64,000 nt of DNA. Source: Gautieria morchelliformis (Eukaryota > Basidiomycota > Agaricomycetes > Gomphales > Gomphaceae). The position numbers and the translations under genes are program-made. The notes under the pieces were generated by a model, which saw only the letters and a program-made list of their open reading frames with translations, was not told where the DNA came from and made no database searches. Positions 45,264-55,820 of this stretch are shown in pieces. The DNA is taken from the NCBI GenBank assembly GCA_015179125.1, contig WHVA01000205.1:118544-182543 (forward strand), in the 5' to 3' direction. Numbering within the stretch: the stretch's first letter is position 1; the number at the start of each line of letters is the position of its first letter.

Positions 45264-46285
45264 TGTTAGAATAAATGAATGAAGACATATTTCATTCTGT
45301 TCAATGGTTTAACAAATGGCTAATGGATTTACTTGATTATGGACACATGAAACAATTGACGCACTTGAGTGTTTGCACATGCAAGTGTCAGGCCATGGTG
45401 ACATCATATCTTGGCTAGATATGATGTGTCACACAGTCGAGCCTCATGATAACCAAGGTGCTGCATCAGGAATTGTGCCTGCCCTGGCAGGCAGGTGCCC
45501 AGTCACCGGTCAGTAAACATATTGCTGTAGCATTGACTATGCTGCATAGGAGTGTCAGACATGATGGAAATTACAGTAGGCAGTCCTATTCTATGGACGT
45601 ACTGAATAGCTACCTCAGGAGAGAGGTACAGAGATGGCAAAGGCCTTGCCAAGTGTGCTGCATGTGTGTAGCACAGGAAACACAAAGAGATATTTTTCTA
45701 TTCAATTCCCCTGACCAGCCCCACTGATTACAAACTTAAAAACATGCTGATAGGAGCTTTGTATGCTTCTCCAAGGTCCCAGCTTAGATACTTATCAGTA
45801 GGACAAGTATCCCATCTTTGTTCCTGCTCTACAGCTGTATGCAGCCTCCCCCTTTCTTTCTCTAGTATTTTGACCCATTCACTCAATATTTCAAATCATA
45901 ACACTCATAGACATTCTAGTATAAATAAGTACTAGCACTGTATGATAAAATATCCAGAAAATAACTGTTTCACCCCCTGAAGTACCTATATGCATGTTTG
46001 ATTGCTGTAGCACTTAGTTCTTGATAGTTTTCTCCAATTATTTGTTGAGAGTCCACTACTATTGGTTACACTACACTGTTCCGAAAGCAAATGCTTTGGA
46101 TCCCTTGTTCCTCTGTTCTCACCTGTTTCCTCCTTGACCCAGTCATGTGACTGGTGCCAAGCGGTGATGCACCTGCTCACCGAACTTAGTCAGTGTGCAC
46201 ATACATCACGCACAGGGGTGCATGAAGGATACCCATCTCCCTGAGCAATCAGAATTCTTATATTCTGATTAATCTGATTATATTC
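45264..46285 (+). mobile_element. LTR family C (Copia-like termini), copy 1
   Basis: Starts TGTTAGAATAAATG. From 45430 onward it is closely related to 47090-47945 (shared blocks include TGAATAGCTACCTCAGGA and GGTACAGAGATGGCAAA). The right end, near a TTATATTC-type terminus at about 46285, is approximate, and no target duplication was found. Confidence 0.6.
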
Positions 46286-46332
46286 AGAAGAGCCACTACA
46301 TAGCATCCAGAATACCACTCTTTGGTCAAGAT

Positions 46333-46378
46333 CTGTCCGCCCTTGTGATACACAAGGCTTAAGATCATACTCTCTTAC
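46333..46378 (+). mobile_element. End fragment of a G2-type LTR
   Basis: CCGCCCTTGTGATACACAAG followed by ACTCTCTTACA resembles the last 45 bp of the G2 3' LTR (43540-43583). It abuts the 18S-like sequence exactly at its terminal ACA. Confidence 0.65.
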
Positions 46379-46650
46379 AGTAGGATAGAGGCCTACCATG
46401 TTTCAATGGACAGGGAATAAGGGTTCGATTCTGGAGAGGGAGCCTGAGAAACAGCTACCACATCCAAGAAAGGCAGCAGGCACCCAATCCCAATGTGGGG
46501 AGGTAGTGACAATAAATAACAATATGGGGCTCATTTGGGTCCCATAACAAGGAACAATTGGCAAGTCTGGTGCCAGCAGCCATGATGATAATTCCAGCTC
46601 CAATAGTGTATATTAAAGTTGTTGTCATTAAAAAGCTCATAGTTGAACGT
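46379..46650 (+). pseudogene. 18S (SSU) rRNA pseudogene fragment
   Basis: Matches the conserved 5' half of nuclear small-subunit rRNA in order: GTAGGATAGAGGCCTACCAT, GGGAATAAGGGTTCGATTCT, GGAGAGGGAGCCTGAGAAAC, GGTAGTGACAATAAATAACA, CAAGTCTGGTGCCAGCAGCC, AATTCCAGCTCCAATAGTGT, TATTAAAGTTGTTG and AAAAAGCTCATAGTTGAAC. Two internal deletions remove the stretch after GGCAGCAGGC and one before GGAACAATTGG. Most substitutions are at CpG sites (see findings). Weaker similarity may extend into the V4 region to about 46790. It cannot be functional rDNA. Confidence 0.85.
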
Positions 46651-46932
46651 TTGAACTTCCACATGCCCATGTGGTCTGCCTCATGGCAAGTACTGCGTGG
46701 GTCCGTGCTCCTTGGTGGTGCGCCTCGATGCTGTTCATTTGGTGTCTTGGTGAACCTCCCACGTCCCCTCACACACTCCACTCTTTGCCTTCGAGACCTC
46801 AGGCGGCGCATGGACACCGATGACCAAAGACTGGTTTCTGGAACGCTACCGTGAGGTATGGCCCCCTCACTGTAGAAAGAACAAGCGCTATATTTCAGTT
46901 CCACTTGCACTACAGCTAAATTACAGTACCAA

Positions 46933-48015
46933 TTTGTACTGAAATTTAGTCCTCAAAAAATAATTTCATACAGCACTAAAAACCAGTACTATACAAGTAC
47001 TGAAATTTAGTCCCCAAAAAATTGTTAGAATAAATGGATAGCTATATCAAACATTATTCTAAGGTCTATACAATCGTCTAACTGAGCTAACATCTGGGAG
47101 AAATGATCCATGCACCAGTAACAGTGCCTGCCCTGGAAAGCAGGCACCTGGGCCCTGGTCAGAAGAAATATTGCTATGGGACTGACAGTCCCATACAGGG
47201 ACATCGGACACGATGGAGATTACAGTATACAGTCCTATCTATGGACATACTGAATAGCTACCTCAGGAAAGAGGTACAGAGATGGCAAATGCCTTGCCAA
47301 GGCTGCTGTAGGCACACAGCACAGGACACACAAATATTCTTTTCTATTCTATTCCCCTGACTAGCCCCACTGATTACGAAGTGTATTACATGTTGAAAGG
47401 GGCTTTGTATATTGCTCCAAGGTCCCAGCTTAGATACTTGTCAGTAGGACAAGTATCCCCATCATTGTTCCTGCCCCACAGCTGTATGCAGCTTGTGGAG
47501 CATTTCCACATTATCCTGACCCATTCTGTCACTATCTTGAACACTGGTACTCACTACTATTTTAGTATAAGTAGCTACCATAAATGTACGAACCAATCAT
47601 CCAGAATATTATCCAGAACAATCCAGAATTGCTGTTTCACCTCCTGAAGTAACTGTAGACTTGTTTGATAGCTACAGAGCTTATTTCTTGATAGATTTCT
47701 CTAATTCTTTGTTGAGAGTCTACTATAACTGGCTACACTATACTGTTCTGAAAGCGAAAGCTTTGGACCTCTTGTTCCTCTGTTCTCACCTGTTTCTTCC
47801 TCGACTCGGTCACGTGACCTACATCAATCAGTGACGCACTCGCCCCACGGAGCTTAGTCAGCTCACGCATATACCGTGCACAGGGGTGCACGAAGAGTCC
47901 CCACTCCCTGAGTCATCAAATATATCAATTCTGATATATCTGATATATTATTCCTAAAAAAAATAAATTCATCCAGCACTAAAAATCAGTACTATACAAG
48001 TACTGAAATTTAGGT
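46933..48015. repeat. 61-bp tandem repeat split by an LTR
   Basis: The unit starts GTACTGAAATTTAGTCC and ends CAGTACTATACAA. Copies start at 46937 and 46998, with a partial third copy after 47999. The LTR at 47023-47959 is inserted in the second unit. Each unit holds an inverted pair CTAAAAATCAGTACT/AGTACTGAAATTTAG. Confidence 0.75.
47023..47959 (+). mobile_element. Solo LTR family C, copy 2 (target duplication AAAAT)
   Basis: 937 bp from TGTTAGAATAAATGG to TTATTCCTAAAA (terminal CA probably mutated), flanked by AAAAT at 47018-47022 and 47960-47964. Removing it restores a 61-bp tandem repeat unit, which independently supports the ends. Confidence 0.78.
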
Positions 48016-48061
48016 ACAGGAAAAAATGCAAAGTCCAATGATGAATAAATTTTTTTTTTAC

Positions 48062-48820
48062 CTAATCATGATCAATCTCCGGCTCCACAAACACCGTCCT
48101 GGCGAAATCGCCGCTTCTGTCCACTATGCCCCATTCATTCCCTCCTCGCTTCACGCTCCCGATGACGCATTCCATGGTACGCAAATCGATCACTACAGAG
48201 ACCCTTGTCTCTGTGTATGTCGTTACCTCACTGGTTGCATCCTTCCCACCAGTTGAGCACAGCTGCACAACAGCCACTTCATTGGGCACCGGAACAGGTG
48301 GTAACAAAGAGTGGAGGAATCCTTGACGGATCGTGAGGAAGATGGACTGTGGAATCAGCGTGAGCGACGAGAAATAGTGTCGTTGAACCTTTGAAGACCA
48401 TACTCACGACGGGGGGCGGCTCAAAATTTCCAGGAACGGGTAGTAAACCATCCCGGCAGTGCAGAGTGTTGAACCAGGACATTTCGAGGTCGGAGAAATA
48501 GAAGCCGTCCACATGCAGGCCACTGATAACTAACCCCCAGACAGTCGCATAGAACAAGTCACAGGCGATGGCTATGATCGATCAGTAATAGCAACAGCTC
48601 CGAGGGTCAAGAGTCAAATACGTACCATTCTCGTATTGTTGTTACAGCAGACAGAATTCCCTGCATCCCAACTCCGTTGAGCATGAACTGGCAGCTCATA
48701 GGAGCGGCGTGAGGAAGTGTGAGAAGTCGCTGAGCTGTCTATGTTAGCCCGAATCGAAGCGGGAACGGGGACCGGGGGTGGCTGCGCTGTAGTTTCAGAG
48801 GTAAATAGCTCGAGTTCCAT
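48062..48820 (-). CDS. Hypothetical protein, three exons
   Basis: Exons 48646-48820, 48408-48571 and 48062-48346 on the minus strand sum to 624 nt, 207 residues plus stop, with introns of 74 and 61 bp (GTAACA and GTGAGT donors). It starts MELELFTSETTAQPPPVPVP. The middle part is hydrophobic and aromatic (CDLFYATVWGLVISGLHVDG, FYFSDLEMSWFNTLH). The C-terminal half looks beta-rich (TETRVSVVIDLRTMECVIGS, VKRGGNEWGIVDRSGDFART). No family is recognised. The frame closes over both introns without a stop, unusual for this repeat-rich region, so it may be a live gene. Confidence 0.55.
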
Positions 48821-50850
48821 GTAGAGCAGTACGTTCTGAAGCGATGGTAGAATATTGGGAGGGTGGTGAGGGTATTGGAGGCCGTATATGGTGTGGGATG
48901 CGTGGAATGCGAGGGAAGAATGGGAGGGGACATATAATTCCTACTCCAAGACACCTTTCACCTGCCTGCACCCTCCATCCCCAGGCTCACAATTTCATCA
49001 AGTGCGCTGAGCCATGGGGTGGCGAGAGCATACGTTTCCCCACATTCGTAATGATAGAAGCTGCAAGCACGACTGGGAGACAGCATTAGCCTAGTGTTTC
49101 TCATCAAGCTCACGTCACCTTTTTTTGTTTGTTCGCGAGTCATTTGATACTCCGCCATCTTACTAAGTAGCTCCCACGCTCCTTGCTTCCTACCACCGCT
49201 ATACCAGCACCACCACCACCCCAACACTGCAAAGCTAATGGCAACATGTATATCACTGGAGTTCCCGCTGTGGGAGAGCTAGCCGCAGCATAAGGTGATT
49301 CTTCTTGGATGCCTCCAGAGATTCGTAGCTTTTTCTGAAGTCAGGTCATTTGTCTTCCTCATTCCATCAGCTTGTGTTCAATTCTCCAGGCAGTTCTGCT
49401 GGTTGTTCGAAATTCTTATAATCTCTCAACTGTGCTTTGTCTTCTAACGCTTGTCCAATCCCCTCTGCACATAATATATGCCTCGTGCGTGACTGATACT
49501 GATACCAATACTGATACTGATACCAATACTGATACTGATACCAATACCGATCATCTGGATTAGCCCGTACTAAATAATACACCTCCGGTTCCGCTCTCCC
49601 AAGTTATTCCGGCCTTGTACTCATATACTGCTGATGATCCTTATGACGAATCACTTCAGGTTCCTGGCCCGGACTCGTTGAGGACAAGTCTTCGTCGATC
49701 AATGATCAAAATAAACACATGTGAGATGCCATTTCTGACATTCTCATACTGCACACCTCATATATGCAGCCAGGCATTTTACAGATCATCACTTCGTACC
49801 TCAACCTCGCAGCGTCATTGTCGTCCTCACACTAAAAACATGCTCGACACAGACATTCATTCTGTGGTTTATCCGCTTGCTATTAATGCATCTCTTTCAG
49901 TATCCAGGCCTCCGCTGAAATCCAAATACAATGCTCTCTTCTCCAGATCCGGTATATATCCACAACCGCATCATATCAATCCAGCTGCAAACCTTCAGGA
50001 AACTGGCCTACTACTGATGATATCGCCAGGTGTGATATAGCACGTACCATCACGGCAAGCGCTTCGCTCAAAGATTCAGATGAAGAAACACAAGAAATCT
50101 GCTTCTGGAATCATTAAGACACATAAATTCACGTTACCCATTATGATGCCTTCACATTAGACCAGCATCACGTCTACATTGTAGTCCTCGTACACTCCCA
50201 CGAAAATCTCTTTCATGGAGACTCGAATACAGTGAATGTCTCACCACTGCCCGTCTGATCACATAGCTTTGCCCTGTGTCGTGAGTAAGTTGCTTGGTGA
50301 GGTTTATCGGCACTACCTCTGGCTTGGTGAGTCCTGTGCCGAGTCTGAGTGGATGTATTCCTCGCTAATTGCCTGCAGTCCACACGGGTGATATATTCCA
50401 GAACAGGCTTGCACAGACAATGCCGTCGAATGCGCCACTCATATATCCGGGGCATCGCTGGACTGGCAGCTCGTGCAGATCGAGCCTATATCTCTGCGGC
50501 CAAACGTCCTCCGCACGGTGTTGTCAGCAATATCGGTATGTGCTCATATCATATTTTATGTCATGAGCCGCGACCGTGCTGATACGATGTCCAGTTGATC
50601 TGGTTGTGTGCATCTGTTGTCTCGGTGCAGTATGCCTGGTATGTTGTCTGTTACATTATGGGATGCATATTGCACGAAGTGTGATTCAGGTATCGTTCCA
50701 TTTGCATGTGCCCATTAGAAAGGATGAAACGTACCCAGTTTGGCCACTCGCCTGCGGTTTCATTATGACTTTATCTCTGTATGTCCGTCCTGTTGCGGTC
50801 CTGTATTGGTTCAGATACGCACACCCCGAGCTCTCGCTAGGCAATGATGT
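48821..50850. other. Interval without a supported gene
   Basis: Contains the 18-bp tandem repeat at 49492-49545 and several open frames of 60-140 codons (for example 49615-50040 on the plus strand, MYSYTADDPYDESLQVPG). None shows a family motif, though spliced fragments of a decayed gene cannot be excluded at 49600-50700. Confidence 0.4.
49492..49545 (+). repeat. 18-bp tandem repeat, three identical units
   Basis: ACTGATACTGATACCAAT repeated three times without a mismatch, followed by a partial unit. It contains an internal GATACT 6-bp theme. Confidence 0.95.
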
Positions 50851-50855
50851 CTGTA

Positions 50856-51079
50856 CCTAAAAAGTAGTTCTGAATGTACTTATTATTAGTCCTAAACAAG
50901 CTAGAATTCAGTTCATTTTGAGCTAAAAAAACAGTGCAAAGTGGGACATTTTCACTACTAGAAATCAGTTCATGGTCAAAGGGGCCGAGAACGCTTCGGG
51001 AGCTAAAAATCAGTGCTTGAGCACTGATTTTTAGCTGGTTTTGTACTGAAACTCAAGTTCCTTTTCATCTGATTTTTAG
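50856..51079. mobile_element. Probable MITE with ACCTAAAAA termini
   Basis: About 224 bp bounded by inverted ACCTAAAAA ends (50856-50864 and 51071-51079) with a perfect 34-bp palindrome inside. The CTAAAAATCAGT theme also occurs in the tandem repeat near 47985. No target duplication is obvious. Confidence 0.45.
51002..51035. repeat. Perfect palindrome, 16-bp arms with a 2-nt loop
   Basis: GCTAAAAATCAGTGCT (51002-51017), TG, then the exact reverse complement (51020-51035). It would form a near-perfect hairpin. Confidence 0.95.
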
Positions 51080-51395
51080 GTGCCGGCGCTTTCTGCAGTG
51101 CTCACACCGATTCTAGGTCACGGTTTCAGGATCGGGCGGACCTCTCACCTGCTCCTCATGGGGATTGACCATTGGATTGTCATGGTTATCAGCAGATGGT
51201 CGTCCACAGTGTTCCTACTATACTGGAGACAAATCGAGGAAATTCTACCAAACTTCATCAGCGAGTCCTTCGACTCGGTAGCTTCTCTTACGTCGCGCAC
51301 TTACGTCGCGCATGTCTCAACTAGTACGACAGAACCTAACCTTCGTCTAGCTTAATACAACCTCATTATATTATTTCTCACATCCGTACTTCAGC

Positions 51396-53540
51396 GATTC
51401 CGACGGTCAACCTAGGGTATTATTCCCCGTGAAAATATTGAAAATAAAAAATGTGCATTGCCGGTCAACGTCGACCAATTGCGCTGCAGATATCAATTTC
51501 CCGTTCCAAGAAGCACTGTCTTTATCTTGCATCTTGTAACTTTACTAAGATTGTCCGAGTTAGCCCCACGCTAGCTTGGCTGCTCCACTGTAACCAAATT
51601 CTGTGCCTCGTGCTTCCTTATAAGTAAAACGATACAGTATTACAGTACAGGAAAGTCAAAGGAAATTGTACATAAATTAAGATGGGAAGTTAGGTCTCCC
51701 CCGCTCGGGAATGTATGGCAGTTTATAGGCATGGCGAGGGCGACGGTCCGGACCTTGAACTGGCTGATAGGTTAGAAGAATGCCCTGCTGTCTCATCCTG
51801 GTCGCCGACACTCATGTCGAGCTCCGTTTCAGCCTCGGTAGAATACAGGAATACCTTTGGTGGGTGATGTCGGCGTGCGGTTACGTCTGCTGCTCGCCCT
51901 GATGATCGTAAAAGCGCAGGACGGGTGCTAGTGTAGACAATGACATTGAAGAGGCCCGAAGCAGAGAATAGGACGCAGGAGACGGCAGTGACAGCAAAGG
52001 GGACCTGGATACTAGAGACGAATCCAGGAATTCGGGCAAGAGATATAGGAAGCGTCTATGTCAAGAGGGAATGTTCAGACTAGCACCACGAAGGGGAATC
52101 CGATCTTACAGTCACAAGGTAAACAGCGGGATAGCTGAGTGCAAGTCAGCATGAGGGGTAGACAGACATGGGATAAGGCACATACTAGAGCATTCGCCTT
52201 GGATTCACAGGGACCGCCTGTTCCCGCGCAATTAGCCTCTCTTCCTTGGTTGTCCATTTGACTCGATAACGGAAGCATGTGCTGGTGGGTTCCACGACGA
52301 TGATATGCTTGAGCGCGAGAAAGACGGGGACATAAAGGAAGAGATTCAAGGTACCCGCAATCCAGAACCACGCATATTCTAGGCCGATGCCGTCACCTAT
52401 GAAACTTTTCTTTATCCAGCACCCTGAATTTGAAATATTAGCTAAAGGGGCCGGGCCAACATGATAGGAGAGTGTACAAACAATAGGTGGTATTCCCAAA
52501 GTAATCACTATGGCGATGCACAGCAGATCCAACACCTGTTATGAGGGCCAAGAATATGCCATAGAGGGCAAGGACGAAAAGAGGAATAGTGAAATTTGGG
52601 GGTTCTTTCCATCGTAAGATGAGTTCTGCAAATGTATGTGCAGCAATGGCCTAAATGTCCAAAACGTTGAGAAATCATGTCAAGGATTGAAAAGCATAGA
52701 CCGACTATAGAGCTATTGAAGCTATTCATCAGAAATTAGAGTGGAGGGATGGCATATATGGCATACCATAACGCGACTCCAACATCCCCGAGCTTGAATA
52801 CCAACTTCAGCGAAGTCTCGATGAAATATTAACAATCTCTCAACTTGATAAATGATGCCCTGAGCTGTGCAGAAATGACCTTCAAACACACCCTGGAGGA
52901 CAGTATGTCAGCGTATGAAAACAGCATACTACCACTGCACCCACGGATTTAGATATCCATCTTATGTCCATTATTCCTGCCATGGACTGAACAAGGTCTG
53001 ACATAAGGAGACCAAGGAGATAAAGGTCCAGATGAGACCGAATGAAGTGCCATTGGGGGGATCGACGATTACGGAAGGCACTGCACTATGGACGAGCTTC
53101 TCAGGAAACAGGAAGACGGACATGCAGTCTGAGCTCACTGCGACATAGCTCAACAGCGACACCACAGCAACACATGACAAGCAGGCTGATTGAGCGATGA
53201 ATGATACACCAATGCGAGTATCACAGTTCGCGTACGGATTTGTCGTGGTCGTCGTGGCTAATATACACGGGCACTGGGAAGTTGTGCCATTCGCTGTGTT
53301 GATGGACATGCGTGGAGCAAATCTGAAGACGCGCAAGCCATCGAGGAGTCGTTGAATATATAAGGCTCATTGAACGGTCGGCTGTGCTTTTATAATATCG
53401 CCCAAGATGCGCTGCTTCTGTCAAAGGTACCAACAACTTGGGTGCCAAAAGCGTGCGACATGTGCAAACGGTAGACAGTTACCCAAGAGAATCGAGAAGA
53501 AGGGCTTAGGCACTTTCGTAGTCCCGATATCATTCGGCCG
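51396..53540. repeat. Segmental duplication, copy B
   Basis: Same-orientation homologue of 15156-17290. The copies differ by scattered substitutions and small indels, for example a 10-bp stretch near 51770 absent from copy A. Copy B faces the zinc transporter, as copy A faces RPN2. Confidence 0.85.
51723..53309 (-). CDS. Seven-transmembrane receptor-like protein (GPCR-like), copy B
   Basis: Same gene as copy A. It starts MSINTANGTTSQCPCILATT, then IGVSFIAQSACLSCVAVVSL and, after a probable short phase-0 intron, KLVHSA and SFGLIWTFISLVSLCQTLF. The TM5 region is LEYAWFWIAGTLNLFLYVPV. After the last span the reading ETELDMSVGDQDETAGHSSN continues through SGPSPSPCL to a TAA at 51723-51725. It thus has a tail of about 22 residues that copy A lacks because of its CTGG insertion. 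This is probably the better-preserved copy. GPCR-like character rests on topology and the FCTAQG...GDTTYW-CWI pattern; ligand unknown. Confidence 0.62.
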
Positions 53541-53842
53541 TCGACGAAGTGAGGACGGTGGTGTTAGTACCGGTACTTACGTTGAGTATTGTGCTACTTA
53601 TTATGGACAGCATTACGTAATCACCACAAGTAGCTACTCGCAAAATTAAGTCATCCTCTGTTTTATTTCTCTATATCTCAACCCTCTTGGATCATAACAG
53701 CCATTGAATGCAGTATCCGGTGGCCTGTCAATCCTAGATATTCCTAGGGACCTTGATGGAATCGTAATAATTGCTTCTTCACACGTGACCAGCCGCCGTC
53801 TGGGAGTCGCCAGAACAATTTTCAGCTTGTAATTTCTTCCTC

Positions 53843-55699
53843 ATGCCTTCACGGTCGACCAAGATCAGTGTCCTCCTTGCCGTAGATGTCGTTTTCTTCT
53901 TCGTCGAGCTCATCGCTGGTAAACACGTGCCAATAAGTTGGTCTCGAACTTCGTGACTGATTTTGGGCAACTCCAGGTTACGCTGTGGGATCCCTAGCGC
54001 TCGTCGCAGACAGTTTCCACATGCTCAAGTGTGTTATGCGCCATTTCACCTAATTAACCATTTCCTTACATGCTTGAAGTGATGTCATGAGCTTGATTGT
54101 GGCATTGTATGCTATCAAGGTACGCTTGTGTAGGCTCCAATGAAAAGGCTAATAATGTACATGTTTTTCAGCTTTCGAAGAGCGAGGCATCTCCAACGTA
54201 CTCTTATGGGTGGCATCGGGCTGAGATCGTCGCCGCACTTATCAATGGCGTTTTCCTTCTCGCATTATGCTTCTCTATTTTCATGGAGGCCATTGAACGT
54301 TTCTTCAGCAAGCCAGGTTTGCTTCCTAAGCTGACATCGAAGGTTATTGCTTGACATAGACTAATAGAGATATCTAACGCCAAATTGGTCGTGATCGTCG
54401 GAACACTGGGACTAGCGTCAAATTTCTTGGGACTGTTTCTTTTTCATGGTAGGTCACAGCCGCTCTCAGATTGATTTATTACAAATGCCCTGGCCAGAGC
54501 ACAGCCACCCACACCCAGAGTCTTCTCCCAGGCCCCAAGCAGACCAGCAAATCCCGACTTCATCCCCGATTTCAGTCCTCCCAGTCGCGGTGAATACCGA
54601 GGAGGAGTCTCCTTACCCCCGTCGCGACTCTTTTACTGAAATGTATGGGCATCCTGCTGCGACACGAGCGTCTGTTGTTCAGGCGGCACATGACATTGGA
54701 TACGGATCTCCCACAGCGCACAGAGGCCGCATCAGCATTGATTTTGATGGGAGTTCAGTTTCTTCCTCCGCTCATGAACAAGCGCGGAGGAGTGATGGGG
54801 AGCAGGACAGGTTACAACGACCTCAAAACGTTTTGATAGACATCACAGAGCAGTCGAGCTTAGAACCCCGGAATGATAACGAATCCCCGGATGTTGTCCA
54901 GGGCTCGGAGGACGTGCGAAATACCCACGAGCAGGTCCATACCAAGGGCGCACACGGTAGTTCTCATGGCTCGATGAACATGCGTGCCCTTATTCTCCAT
55001 GTCGTCGGCGATGCGCTAGGTAATGTTGGCGTCATCGCGACTGGCCTCATCATATGGCTATCAACCTGGGAGTACAAGTACTACTTTGATCCTATCATCA
55101 GTCTGGTTATCACTGTCATCATCTTCTCATCAGCTCTGCCTTTGGGTTAGTCGATTTCAGGCTATTGGACTGTGATTTGATTCTGTTCGTTTAGTTCGCA
55201 GCGCGTCGTTCATTCTTCTGCAGGCAGTGCCTTCGACTATATCTCTGGAGGGCATTCGTGAAGACATTCAGGATGTCGGCGGTGTTCTTTCTGTCCACGA
55301 GCTACACGTTTGGCAACTCTCTGAGGATAAGATCGTCGCCTCCGTTCATGTCTGGGTAGCTCGTGATCGAGAGTATATGCATATTGCACATGCCATTCGC
55401 AAGATCCTTCATGACCATGGCGTGCATTCCAGCACTATCCAGCCTGAGTTTCATTCGGCAGAAAACACACCACCAGAAGATGCGATCGTGCGTATTATCT
55501 TTGATTATCTTTGATTGTTTCACTTTCATGTACCGACGAATATCTGCAGGCCAGCCGCTGCTTGATACCCTGCCCGCCTAATGAGGTGTGTAAGCCTGAA
55601 AATGCGTGTTGCCGTGAGCGTTTTCTCCGTCCTTTGTCAACAACGAATCTTATGCCTTCTTACAGCCCCCATGAAGCCTCCAACACCACCATTAGTTGA
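53843..55699 (+). CDS. Vacuolar zinc transporter, cation diffusion facilitator family (ZRC1/COT1-like)
   Basis: Zn(2+)/H(+) antiporter expected in the vacuolar membrane. Eight exons (53843-53918, 53977-54028, 54080-54119, 54172-54316, 54368-54448, 54498-55145, 55195-55487, 55550-55699) sum to 1485 nt, 494 residues. It starts MPSRSTKISVLLAVDVVFFF. TM2 has ALVADSFHMLNDV and TM5 HVVGDALGNVGVIATG, which supply the D/H metal-site residues. The loop after TM4 starts HEHSHPHPE and is long, acidic and Ser-rich (about 130-270). The cytosolic domain has VHELHVWQLSEDKIVASVHV. After a last intron (55488-55549) comes the Cys-rich tail SRCLIPCPPNEVCKPENACC, typical of fungal members. Without that intron the protein would stop early. 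Confidence 0.92.
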
Positions 55700-55820
55700 C
55701 GTCTAGAGACCTTTTGGCGCCATGGAGCTCGTCTGTTTTTCTTGCTGGGCCTCACAGAGGTCACTGTACCGTTCGTTATATGCCTAATAATATATATAGT
55801 ACATGTTATAATATGTCCCT

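Noticed and set aside
45264-46285. A 5-bp target duplication for LTR C copy 1
   Set aside because: GTATG precedes the TG start, but no matching five bases follow any plausible right end.
46651-46790. Continuation of the 18S fragment into the V4 region
   Set aside because: Similarity words (GGTCTGCCT, AGTACTG, GAACC) occur in order but are short and V4 varies too much for a call by eye; left out of the feature.
49492-49545. A CRISPR-like repeat
   Set aside because: It is an 18-bp head-to-tail tandem repeat without spacers, and the window is eukaryotic; no CRISPR arrays are expected or seen.
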